A stretch of 28,992 nucleotides of DNA from assembly GCA_003508565.1 (NCBI GenBank), contig DNUI01000216.1, positions 1 to 28,992 on the forward strand, written 5' to 3'. Source of the DNA: Syntrophaceae bacterium. GTDB taxonomy: Bacteria; Desulfobacterota; Syntrophia; Syntrophales; UBA2185. How positions within the stretch are numbered: the first letter of the stretch is position 1; the number at the start of each line of letters is the position of its first letter. The notes beneath the pieces are model-generated. The model was not told the origin of the DNA and ran no database searches. It was given only the letters and a program-made list of their open reading frames with translations. Position numbers and translations under genes: made by a program. Positions 1 to 7,855 of this stretch are shown here, piece after piece.

Positions 1-1020
1 TGCGGAAAGCTGATGGAAAGGGCTGAGAAGCTTTTGGAAAAAGAGATGTGGGGGAATGCATATGTCTGGTTACATAAAGTAGAGGCGTTAAATCCCAGCT
101 ATCCGGAATTGTTTCAGAAGATGTTGGAGACGAAAGATAATATTAACAAGCGCATTAAGAAGTCTATCGCTGTGTTTGATTTTGGCAGTCCCAGTTCCAA
201 CAAGGATGCGGGCAAAATAGCAGCCAATAAGCTTATTGCATTCCTTCATAAGAAGGCCAGTGGTGATCTTCGCATTATAGAACGCGAGAATCTGCAATCC
301 ATTTTGAGGGAAATGCAATTAGGGCAGACGGGGATCGTAGATATAAAATCAGTCCAGACAGCGAAGATGCGAGGAATAGATACATTTATCATGGGTGATG
401 TTCTTCACTTCATGACAAAATTTATAGATAACCCCACCACCAGTCAGATTAAGGTGCTTGTTGATGAAGAAGAGATCCGGAATCCCGAGTTTTCTGACTG
501 GTTGTTGACGCATCGTAATCCATCGGAAGAGGAATTGAAAAACGCACCACCCCGGACCATCAAGAAAAAAAATTATCAGTTTATCCCACACAAACAAGGC
601 ACGGCGAAAATCAACGCCATGATCGAGCTTTCTTATAAGCTTGTGGATACGGCAACAGGAGAAAATATTTTTACGAATACCATATCAGGTAAACTGGTCA
701 AGGAAAGTAGATATCAGGATGCTGTTCCTTCTGCCAACGTACCCAGCATACGTTTGGAACTACCCACCGAGACGGAAGTACTTGATGAATTGACGAATGC
801 AAAGATTTCTGAAATGGGACAAAGCGTCCTTAAACAGTATCAGAGCCTTGAAGTCGAGTATTACAATCAGGGTGAGCAGCAGCGGCAAAGGCGGCGCAAT
901 TATGACCTTGCCATTGAACGTTACACCGATGCTATTTTTGATGAAAAATTGAAAGGTATTTCTACCACTATTTCCCAAAAAGCACAGGAACTTATCGATA
1001 AACTGGTTCAACATAAGTGA
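1..1020 (+). CDS. CsgG-like envelope protein, 5' partial
   Basis: The frame is open from base 1 with no upstream stop, so the N-terminus lies outside the window; the first in-window ATG is at 13. The start of the visible protein looks like a TPR-type helical segment (EMWGNAYVWLHKVEALNPSY). A CsgG/TolB-N-like alpha/beta domain follows, with SIAVFDFGSP, then RIIERENLQSILREMQLGQTG, then a predicted strand ending IMGDVLHF. This is the usual order of a CsgG-family domain. The C-terminal part, from about residue 200, describes a sugar-free envelope domain with TATGENIFTN and a final charged helix (NQGEQQRQRRRNYDLAIERY). CsgG relatives act at the outer membrane or periplasm; a curli-export role is not implied. 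It stops 40 bp before the next gene, which also begins with a CsgG-like domain, so co-transcription is likely. The family call is fairly sure and the function is unknown. Confidence 0.7.
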   Translation, partial: CGKLMERAEKLLEKEMWGNAYVWLHKVEALNPSYPELFQKMLETKDNINKRIKKSIAVFDFGSPSSNKDAGKIAANKLIAFLHKKASGDLRIIERENLQSILREMQLGQTGIVDIKSVQTAKMRGIDTFIMGDVLHFMTKFIDNPTTSQIKVLVDEEEIRNPEFSDWLLTHRNPSEEELKNAPPRTIKKKNYQFIPHKQGTAKINAMIELSYKLVDTATGENIFTNTISGKLVKESRYQDAVPSANVPSIRLELPTETEVLDELTNAKISEMGQSVLKQYQSLEVEYYNQGEQQRQRRRNYDLAIERYTDAIFDEKLKGISTTISQKAQELIDKLVQHK

Positions 1021-1060
1021 GTTTAAACAATTCACTCCGGATCGTGACCGGAGGTCGCAC

Positions 1061-3361
1061 ATGGAGGGATTAATGGGCAAGAAGGTTCACCATTGCGCAT
1101 GGATATTTCTTTTAATTCTCACGGTTGTCTTTCCGGTTTCAGCTATCCCCAGTAATATCCCTGAAATTAAGGTGTCTGTTTTTAATTTCAAGACAGTAGA
1201 TCTGGAGGCCGCAGGCTATAATACTATGGTTACCAATATGCTGATGAGCAACCTGAGCTGTGAGCCTTCTTTTGTGATGCTTGATCGTAAGGAGCTTGAG
1301 TCTTTTTTAAGCATGAATGATCTTCAGCAAGATGATAATCTGGAAAACGTCACGAATATCGGTTCCAGACTAGGTTTGCATGCAATCGTTGTAGGCAGCG
1401 TGGGAAAAAGGGGATCATTAATCTTGATTCACTGTAAAGTTATTCACATTAAACAAAAACGCGTAATCTATGAAGCCAGCACAAGAGCTTTCGGCAATGT
1501 CGGCCTCCCAGACGAAATCAACAAGCTCAGTGCACCAATTATAGAAGCCATCACCGGTTCTGTTTTGGCAGCGCAGAAATCTGTGGGAAAATCAACAATT
1601 CAAGGTCCGCTTCCTGTGCTGAAGCGTTCGGGTAGTAAGTGGGTCGCCTTAAACTGGGAAGCTCCGCCGGGAATGGCTGTTTCCGGATATGAAGTATTTC
1701 GCAGCAAGGCAGAATCAGGACCATTTATAAGGGTTGCCCGGGTTAATCAGCCGGAATATCTCGACCGAGATCTGGAAAGGAACGTTCGCTATTATTATAA
1801 AATACGTGCGTACACTGCCGCGGGACTTCAGAGCGATTTTTCCGCCATTGTATCAGCCGAAACGGCCTTGACTCCCAACCCTCCTGTTATCTTAAAAGCG
1901 GAGGGGCATATCAAGAGCATAGAACTGACCTGGTCTCCCAGCCCGATAGCCGGCGATGACAAGTTGTCACTAAAAGGGTATAAACTCTATCGAGCGAAAG
2001 CACAGCAGGGGCACTATAAAGAGGTTGCAAATGTCCCATGTTTGGATCCAGATTCTGCTGTCGATACTGTGGCAGCCTCCGGTAGGGTGTTTAAAGTGAC
2101 CTATCTGGACAAGGGACTTACAGATGGTGAACTCTATTATTATAAATTAACCTCGTATAATGAGAAAAACATGGAGAGCGATTTTTCTTCTTCTATTATG
2201 GGCGCCGCAATACCGATTATCAATGGCCTGTCCGCACAGGGAGACATGTTAAGGGAAATAAGGTTAGTGTGGAATTCGGCCGATTCGCCGTTTATAAATG
2301 GATACTATGTTTACAGAAGTACATCTGAGAATGATAATTATAAAAGAATTATAAAAGTTAGTATATCCCATACGGCAAGTGGAAATAAGATTGCGTATGC
2401 GGATAAGGATGGATTACAAGATACTACCCGTTATTTTTATCGAATCACAGCCATTGAAGATCCGGAGACAGAAACATCACCCTCTGTGACAGCATCCGCC
2501 GTTACAAAGGGTCAACCAACAACGCTTCGGGGTTTTAAGGCGAAGAGTGGTCTTGTGAAAAAAATTGAACTCACATGGCCAGTAAGTCGCCATGAAGACG
2601 TTGAAGGCTATAATATCTACGTGTCAAAAGAAAAGGACGGTAAGTATACGCTACTGAAGCAGATTGATGGTCGTGCCATGCACAGTTTTGTCCATGGTGG
2701 TGGTTTTGAAAAACTGGACGACAACGCCACATATTATTATTCAACGAGAACCTTCAATAAGGTGAATGTAGAAAGCGAACCGTCCGAAACTGTCTCTGCT
2801 ACCACAAAACCACGGCCGGTAAAACCCTCCGGGTTGAACGGGGAGGCATTGAAGGTTAAAGAAGTACCTCTTGCGTGGCAGTCAAACCCGGAAAACGACA
2901 TTGCTGTCTTTCATATTTATCGTAGTGCGGGTTCTGAAGAATTCTCTCAAACTGCAAAGATTACCGGGGGGACAAGCTATCAAGACAAAGATTTAAAAGA
3001 CGGCGCTACCTATAGATATAAGATCAGGGCTGAAGATAAAGATGGGCTGCTCAGTGATTTTTCAGATGCCGTAAGTGTGCAAACGAAGCCAAAACCTCAA
3101 AAGCCTGAAGGGATTACAGGTGATATTCGTACTGGAAATGTGGTACTGTCATGGAAACCGGGAAGGGAGTCTGATATTACCCATTACGTTGTCTATGAGA
3201 AAAGTTTTTTCGGTCTTCAGAAAATTGATACTGTCAAGGCAACAAGTTTCAGTGAGGCTGCTCCTGACAAGGGAAAGAACAAGACATATGCGGTGACCTC
3301 TGTGGATAAGGATGGACTCGAGAGTGAACCCAGCCAGGAGGTGACCGTTGGCGAAAAATAA
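1061..3361 (+). CDS. Secreted protein with CsgG-like domain and six fibronectin type III modules
   Basis: There are two possible starts. ATG 1061 has GGAGG at 1050-1054, and ATG 1073 has GGAGGG at 1063-1068; the second gives the cleaner signal peptide (MGKKVHHCAWIFLLILTVVF, cleavage near VSA). Residues about 35-170 resemble a CsgG/TolB-N-like fold (VSVFNFKTVD, FVMLDRKELESFL, LGLHAIVVGSV). Six FN3 modules then begin near residues 183, 273, 385, 485, 585 and 678. Each has the tryptophan of strand B (for example ALNWEAP, ELTWSPS, VLSWKPG), a YxVYRS-like strand and a YYYKI/YYYR strand. FN3 arrays in bacterial secreted proteins usually mediate protein or polysaccharide binding. The protein is probably periplasmic or exposed at the surface. 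It is placed between another CsgG-like gene and the FN3/beta-helix lipoprotein, which suggests a common envelope structure. The specific function is not known. Confidence 0.75.
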   Translation: MEGLMGKKVHHCAWIFLLILTVVFPVSAIPSNIPEIKVSVFNFKTVDLEAAGYNTMVTNMLMSNLSCEPSFVMLDRKELESFLSMNDLQQDDNLENVTNIGSRLGLHAIVVGSVGKRGSLILIHCKVIHIKQKRVIYEASTRAFGNVGLPDEINKLSAPIIEAITGSVLAAQKSVGKSTIQGPLPVLKRSGSKWVALNWEAPPGMAVSGYEVFRSKAESGPFIRVARVNQPEYLDRDLERNVRYYYKIRAYTAAGLQSDFSAIVSAETALTPNPPVILKAEGHIKSIELTWSPSPIAGDDKLSLKGYKLYRAKAQQGHYKEVANVPCLDPDSAVDTVAASGRVFKVTYLDKGLTDGELYYYKLTSYNEKNMESDFSSSIMGAAIPIINGLSAQGDMLREIRLVWNSADSPFINGYYVYRSTSENDNYKRIIKVSISHTASGNKIAYADKDGLQDTTRYFYRITAIEDPETETSPSVTASAVTKGQPTTLRGFKAKSGLVKKIELTWPVSRHEDVEGYNIYVSKEKDGKYTLLKQIDGRAMHSFVHGGGFEKLDDNATYYYSTRTFNKVNVESEPSETVSATTKPRPVKPSGLNGEALKVKEVPLAWQSNPENDIAVFHIYRSAGSEEFSQTAKITGGTSYQDKDLKDGATYRYKIRAEDKDGLLSDFSDAVSVQTKPKPQKPEGITGDIRTGNVVLSWKPGRESDITHYVVYEKSFFGLQKIDTVKATSFSEAAPDKGKNKTYAVTSVDKDGLESEPSQEVTVGEK

Positions 3362-3757
3362 GAGACAGAGAGAACACTTTATAAATTTATCAGAATATCA
3401 CCGAAGGGTCGTCAAGGATTCCTGACTGAGGATACTCAAGGTGTTACTATGCCTCAGGGTGAAAACCCTTAGCTGTTTTGAACCCGATAGCGCGCGTATT
3501 CAACGTAGCGTGCTGCGAGGCATGTGCATGAATGAGAACATTGTTGTACTTTATTGATCGAAGTTTTTCTGCAGTTTACTGGGGAGAGTTTCACGTATGC
3601 GGCATTCCGAGCGCAGTTTTGATTGACGGAGCAGGTTGATATGTTCTCAGGAAGAGACCTTATGCAACGCTCTCATAGGTATTTCATGAGAGGATGAGGA
3701 GATGTGTAATAATGTATTTTTACGTGACAGTGCTGTTATTTGGAGAGGGGTTCTGCC
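3362..3757 (+). other. Gap with several stem-loops, possible leader RNA
   Basis: I see no convincing gene here. The region holds a stem CTGAGG 3426-3431 with CCTCAG 3452-3457, and a hairpin AGGGT 3456-3460 closed by a GAAA tetraloop to ACCCT 3465-3469. It also has AGCGCGC 3489-3495 pairing with GCGTGCT 3508-3514 (one G-T wobble), and a perfect CTCTCAT 3670-3676 with ATGAGAG 3686-3692. The number of hairpins suggests a structured leader RNA or the remnant of one such as a group II intron. No domain V or reverse transcriptase is visible, so the identity is open. Confidence 0.3.
3422..3450 (+). promoter_or_regulatory. Possible sigma-70 promoter for the beta-helix lipoprotein gene
   Basis: CTGACT (3422-3427) and TACTAT (3445-3450) are separated by 17 bp; each matches its consensus hexamer at four of six positions. 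If used, transcription would include the hairpin-rich leader upstream of the gene starting at 3758. This is a pattern match only, and stem-loop 3426-3457 overlaps it. Confidence 0.25.
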
Positions 3758-6517
3758 ATGAGAGAGAATGGATTACGAAGGCCCATAGTAAGACTTATCC
3801 TGCTAGCCCTGCTGATTATAATTCAGGGCTGCGTCATTGCTGCAAAAGATACTGCCATCACTCCCCAGATGCACTCAATATTTAAAGGTACATATAAGGT
3901 CGACCCATACATGGAGAAGCACAAACCCCAGACAGTCGCGGTCCTTCCCTTCATTAATGCAACGAGAAGCCAACTCGGAGCAGTGGAAGTCCGTAAGGGG
4001 TTATTCAATCATTTCAGCTCATTACCATATAAAGGCATGAAACTTTATGCTGTGGATAATGTCTTAAGGAAGGGGGGATTCACCGATGCTGAAACCATAA
4101 CCAAGACTTCCCCTCAGGAATTAGGCAAGGTACTCGGTGTGGATGCGGTCATCTATGGCGAAATTTCCGATTTCGATAAGTTGTTTGCCGTCGTGTATTC
4201 TTCTGTTTCGGTGGGAGCAGACATCAAGATGTATGATACGAAGACGGGTATTTTGCTCTGGAGCGGCAAACACGTTGCCCGCATCCATGAGGGTGGTATT
4301 TCTACAAACCCTGTAGGCATCATTGCCACGGTCATTGCAACGGCTATGAATGTACGGGACATTCAGTTACTGCGGGCCTGTGATGACCTTTTCCGGGACA
4401 TGGTAAAGACAATTCCAGTACCAACCATGGCGGAGGCCCTCCAGCCACCGGTAATTACTCTTCTTACCCAGGATACAAAAAACCTTCCTAAAAAAGCAGG
4501 CGATGAGATCAAGGTTGTGATTCAGGGTACACCCAAAATGCAGGCCTACTTTGATATTGGTGAGTTCAAAAAGAATATTGACATGCAGGAAGTTGAACCG
4601 GGCGGGTATCTTGGTGTCTATAAAGTTATCCCAGGGGATAATATAAAGAACGCGATGATTACCGGGTATTTAAGGGATGATACGGGAAATACAATTCAAT
4701 GGGTCGATGCTGTCGGAACAATTACGTTAGATACTGTATCACCTGAAAAAATCAAAAACGTTACAACAGTAGGGAGGAATTCTGTAGTTCTTCTCAACTG
4801 GGAAAAATCTTCAGCTTCAGACCTGGCAGAATATCGGATATACCGCAGCAACACTCCTCTTCGCGGTTTTCAGCATATCATGAAATTAGAATTAAATGAA
4901 TATCGTGATGAGCAACTGATCAATGCACAGAAATATTACTATCAGGTAACTGCCGTTGATCTAGCTGGTAACGAAAGCGAAAAGTCAGACACCATACGCG
5001 GGATGCCAGTGGCGCCTGGGCCAACGCCTGTGTCGGGCATTATAGAATCTGATACTATCTGGTATGCCGGAGCAAGCCCCTATGTTTTAGAGAATACTCT
5101 CATCGTGAAAGATAAGGCCACTCTTACAATCGAGCCGGGTACGGAGATTCGCTCAAAGGGCGGAGCCCTGATTATCGAGGGCCGGCTTGATGCCAAGGGG
5201 GATGAGGGGCACATCATTGTGTTCGATTCGGCAGAAGAGGGCAAATCCTGGGAAGGTATAACTTTCAGCAATGTGAAGGAAAAAGAAAATCATGTCAAAT
5301 TCTGCCGCATTAAAAATGCCATGGCAGGAGTCGTATGTCAGGCTTCTTCACCACGTATTGATGCATGTGAACTTATCGAAAATGGTACCGCGTTAAAAAT
5401 TTCAGGTGCCTTTTCCAAACCCCGGATTATGAAAAGTACAATCCAAAAAAACAGAGAAGCCGCAGTGTTAATTGAAGATGGGGCTCAGCCGAAACTGTCT
5501 GAAAACACTATCCAGGAGAACATGAAGGAAGGCATTTTGATTAAGTCATCTGCTCCCATCATTGACCATAACAGGATTACTCAAAATCAGGGGTCAGGCA
5601 TTACCGTAAAAAACAGTCACTCAGTGATAACAGAAAATAATTTCATCGACAACAGGCCGTTTCAAATTGTTGGAGAGATGACCGGAGAGTCGGTCAATGC
5701 CGTAAACAACTGGTGGGGCTCTACCAGCGGCATGGAAATTCTGGCGGGGATCAGGGGAAAGATCAATGTGAAGTCGGTATTACATGCGCCTTATCCCGAG
5801 GGAAAACCGCTGGAGCTTCCAATCCTTTCTCACATGCCGACGGGACCAATAAAAGAAGATGCCTTTCTAATTCTGTCTCACAGTCCCTATAGAGTAACAA
5901 AGGATGTTGTTATCGATGGCGGCGCGACACTCTATGTTGAACCAGGGGTAATAATCCAGTATGACCAGAAAACATCTATTATTACCGAAAATGGCGGTAT
6001 CGTGGCCAGAGGTACGAGAGAACATCCGATTGTGTTTACTGCTTCCGGCGCTTCACCGTCACCCGGTTTTTACACCAGCGCAGTACGTGTGACGAAACCC
6101 ACAAAAGTAAACAGTACCTTTGCGTATTGCATTGTGAAATATGCTACAACTGCGTTTGACATCCTGTACGGAACACCGGAAATTTCCTATTGCCGGATTG
6201 CCTATAATGCTCAGAGCGGTATTTTTTGCCGGAATGCAGCGGCGCCCAGAGTGTTTTATAATACTTTTGCCAGTAATCTCGGAGAAGGAGCAATCAAGTG
6301 CGTGGGGATGTCGAATCCCGTTATTAATAATAATAATTTTATCAACAACACAGTAGCCATTCAAACATTTTCCTCCATTTATATTGATGCGCGAAATAAC
6401 TGGTGGGGCAGCAGTCCGCCTGATCAGAAAATGATTTGGGGAGATTTAGTTAATAATATTAATATCAAGCCGTGGTTAGAAGCACCTGAAAGGAAAGCAT
6501 TCATGAACATGCAATGA
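3758..6517 (+). CDS. Lipoprotein: GNA1162/DUF799 domain, FN3 module and duplicated parallel beta-helix
   Basis: ATG 3758 is chosen over an in-frame TTG at 3740, because GGAGAGGGG (3742-3750) sits at the right distance from the ATG and overlaps the TTG. The N-terminus is a lipoprotein signal (LILLALLIIIQGC) with an IIQGC lipobox. Residues about 40-225 match the GNA1162/DUF799 putative lipoprotein family (TVAVLPFINATRS, LGKVLGVDAVIYGEISDF, GILLWSGKHVAR). An FN3 module covers about 329-414. Two right-handed beta-helix blocks follow, each opened by a VEPG/IEPG turn (LTIEPGTEIR, LYVEPGVIIQ) and each ending near an NNWWG motif (about residues 650 and 880). Beta-helices of this kind often bind or cleave polysaccharide, but no catalytic motif was recognised. 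The joining of these three domain types in one lipoprotein is unusual. The protein is probably anchored in the outer membrane. Confidence 0.75.
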   Translation: MRENGLRRPIVRLILLALLIIIQGCVIAAKDTAITPQMHSIFKGTYKVDPYMEKHKPQTVAVLPFINATRSQLGAVEVRKGLFNHFSSLPYKGMKLYAVDNVLRKGGFTDAETITKTSPQELGKVLGVDAVIYGEISDFDKLFAVVYSSVSVGADIKMYDTKTGILLWSGKHVARIHEGGISTNPVGIIATVIATAMNVRDIQLLRACDDLFRDMVKTIPVPTMAEALQPPVITLLTQDTKNLPKKAGDEIKVVIQGTPKMQAYFDIGEFKKNIDMQEVEPGGYLGVYKVIPGDNIKNAMITGYLRDDTGNTIQWVDAVGTITLDTVSPEKIKNVTTVGRNSVVLLNWEKSSASDLAEYRIYRSNTPLRGFQHIMKLELNEYRDEQLINAQKYYYQVTAVDLAGNESEKSDTIRGMPVAPGPTPVSGIIESDTIWYAGASPYVLENTLIVKDKATLTIEPGTEIRSKGGALIIEGRLDAKGDEGHIIVFDSAEEGKSWEGITFSNVKEKENHVKFCRIKNAMAGVVCQASSPRIDACELIENGTALKISGAFSKPRIMKSTIQKNREAAVLIEDGAQPKLSENTIQENMKEGILIKSSAPIIDHNRITQNQGSGITVKNSHSVITENNFIDNRPFQIVGEMTGESVNAVNNWWGSTSGMEILAGIRGKINVKSVLHAPYPEGKPLELPILSHMPTGPIKEDAFLILSHSPYRVTKDVVIDGGATLYVEPGVIIQYDQKTSIITENGGIVARGTREHPIVFTASGASPSPGFYTSAVRVTKPTKVNSTFAYCIVKYATTAFDILYGTPEISYCRIAYNAQSGIFCRNAAAPRVFYNTFASNLGEGAIKCVGMSNPVINNNNFINNTVAIQTFSSIYIDARNNWWGSSPPDQKMIWGDLVNNINIKPWLEAPERKAFMNMQ

Positions 6518-6603
6518 TTTCTTCATTGAAAGCTCGATAGTATTCTGCTACTTTAGCGTAGCCAAGAATGAAAACTATGTGAATCAGATCAGCGTAACAG
6601 GTT

Positions 6604-6619
6604 CGGGGACATGTCCCCG
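6604..6619. repeat. Perfect 16-bp palindrome, REP-like
   Basis: CGGGGACATGTCCCCG is a perfect palindrome in the 132-bp gap between the beta-helix lipoprotein gene and the LPP20-like gene. The flanks (GGTTC to the left, GTCCGAAAC to the right) extend it imperfectly. Similar GGGGACA/TGTCCCC sequences are common as intergenic REP elements mobilised by REP-associated tyrosine transposases (RAYT). No such transposase is in the window. A terminator is unlikely because no T-run follows. Confidence 0.5.
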
Positions 6620-6649
6620 CTGTCCGAAACTATAATCAAGGAGGATATT

Positions 6650-7633
6650 ATGAGATTAAAACTTCTGGTCACAGCAGGAATTATAGCAGGTATGGTGCTC
6701 CTCTATGGAGGAACCGGTCTTTGTCAGGACAAGGTCAGCGTGTCTCAATGGACTCAGATAATCGAGCAGATGGGTGATAAAGGGAAGATTAACTGGACGG
6801 AAGGCTATATAGAAGCCGTGGGAACCGGTGCTCCTCCTGAACGATATATAGGAAAACCCCAAGCGCGTCCCATGGCCGTGAGAGCTGCCAGAATTGATGC
6901 CTATCGGAATCTCCTTGAGGTGACGAAGGGCGTGCGTATTGATTCATCCACGATCGTCAAAGACTTTACGGTAGAGAGTGATGTCATTAATGCCCAGGTT
7001 GAGGGGCTTGTAAAAGGTGCGAGACCGGTAGGAGAACCCACATATTTGTCTGATGGAACTGTTGAAGTGATGTTGAGAATGCCTTTATCAGGCGGCTTTT
7101 CACTAATAGTCATACCTAAGGCTCTTGAGAAGCAGCAGGAGATAACACCTCCGTCACCTCCTCCAACAGCACCAACGGAAACGCCGGTAGCACCGCCGGA
7201 AATACCGGTAACGCCACCGGAAACGCCGGTAGCGCTGCCGGAAAAACCGCCGGAAGCGCCGGTACCAGAACCATCACCGGCACCGACGGCAGAAGTCTTC
7301 ACGGGTATGGTTGTTGATGCCCGAGGTCTTCAGGCGCGACCAGCCATGGCTCCCAAGGTTCTTGATGAAAGCGGCAAGGAAGTGTACGGTTCCATGAATG
7401 TGGATAAAGAATATGCCGTTCAACAAGGTATGAGCGGTTATTCAAGAGATCTTACGGCGGCTCAGAGTAATCCGAGAGTGACCAATAACCCTATCAGTGT
7501 AAAAGGAATTAAAACGGAAGGACCGGGCAGGGCTGACATCATAATCAGTAACGCCGATGCGGATAAAATCAGGGGAGCTTCGGAGAACCTGACCTTCTTG
7601 AAAAAGTGCAGGGTCATGATCGTACTGGATTGA
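6650..7633 (+). CDS. Secreted LPP20-like protein with proline-rich linker
   Basis: An upstream in-frame ATG exists at 6611, inside the palindrome. ATG 6650 is preferred because AAGGAGG (6638-6644) is ideally placed and the protein then starts with a clean signal peptide (MRLKLLVTAGIIAGMVLLYG, cleavage near GLCQ). Residues about 30-165 resemble the LPP20 lipoprotein family: ARPMAVRAARIDAYRNLLE, then VEGLVKGA, then DGTVEVMLRMPL. There is no lipobox cysteine at a standard place, although a Cys lies near the cleavage site. A proline-rich linker (about 167-215) leads to a C-terminal domain starting TGMVVDARGLQARPAM. That motif recurs in deltaproteobacterial envelope proteins of unknown function. 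The gene follows the lipoprotein gene on the same strand and ends at a strong terminator, so it closes the envelope cluster. Confidence 0.7.
   Translation: MRLKLLVTAGIIAGMVLLYGGTGLCQDKVSVSQWTQIIEQMGDKGKINWTEGYIEAVGTGAPPERYIGKPQARPMAVRAARIDAYRNLLEVTKGVRIDSSTIVKDFTVESDVINAQVEGLVKGARPVGEPTYLSDGTVEVMLRMPLSGGFSLIVIPKALEKQQEITPPSPPPTAPTETPVAPPEIPVTPPETPVALPEKPPEAPVPEPSPAPTAEVFTGMVVDARGLQARPAMAPKVLDESGKEVYGSMNVDKEYAVQQGMSGYSRDLTAAQSNPRVTNNPISVKGIKTEGPGRADIIISNADADKIRGASENLTFLKKCRVMIVLD
7175..7264 (+). repeat. Degenerate in-frame tandem repeat coding a Pro-rich linker
   Basis: About 90 bp consist of imperfect copies of a CCGGAAAyrCCGGTArCrCC unit, encoding repeated PETPVA/PEIPVT/PEKPPEA segments. 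The in-frame repeat lies between the LPP20-like domain and the C-terminal domain of the enclosing gene. Such arrays change length by slippage, so linker length may differ between strains. Confidence 0.7.
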
Positions 7634-7657
7634 ACCGGTTAATGCATTGAACTCCGT

Positions 7658-7695
7658 GACCGCAGTTGCTACGTGAAGGTGGCTGCGGTCTTTTT
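7658..7695 (+). terminator. Rho-independent terminator ending the envelope cluster
   Basis: GACCGCAG (7658-7665) pairs perfectly with CTGCGGTC (7683-7690) and is followed at once by TTTTT (7691-7695). It lies 25 bp after the stop codon of the LPP20-like gene. Confidence 0.9.
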
Positions 7696-7740
7696 ATATT
7701 CATGAAAACCATTATTCATATAAGGAAAAGTAACTGAAAG

Positions 7741-7793
7741 GATCCAAGCGAATGGGTTTCTATGTAAGCCATTGAATTCGTGGATCTTATAAT
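7741..7793 (+). promoter_or_regulatory. Imperfect inverted repeat and -10-like box upstream of mutL
   Basis: GATCCA (7741-7746), a 2-nt bulge and CGAAT (7749-7753) pair with ATTCG (7776-7780) and TGGATC (7781-7786), giving an 11-bp stem. TATAAT (7788-7793) follows directly, about 60 bp before the mutL start. No clear -35 lies 17 bp upstream. The inverted repeat could be an operator or a leader hairpin; this is inference. Confidence 0.3.
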
Positions 7794-7855
7794 CTTAGAA
7801 TCTTTTTGCAGCAAAATGAGTGAAGAACATCATTTTTTATGGAAGGTGACCAAAG

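Noticed and set aside
3694..3885. 63-residue + frame overlapping the lipoprotein gene start
   Set aside because: Different frame, overlaps the well-supported lipoprotein signal; no Shine-Dalgarno or motif of its own.
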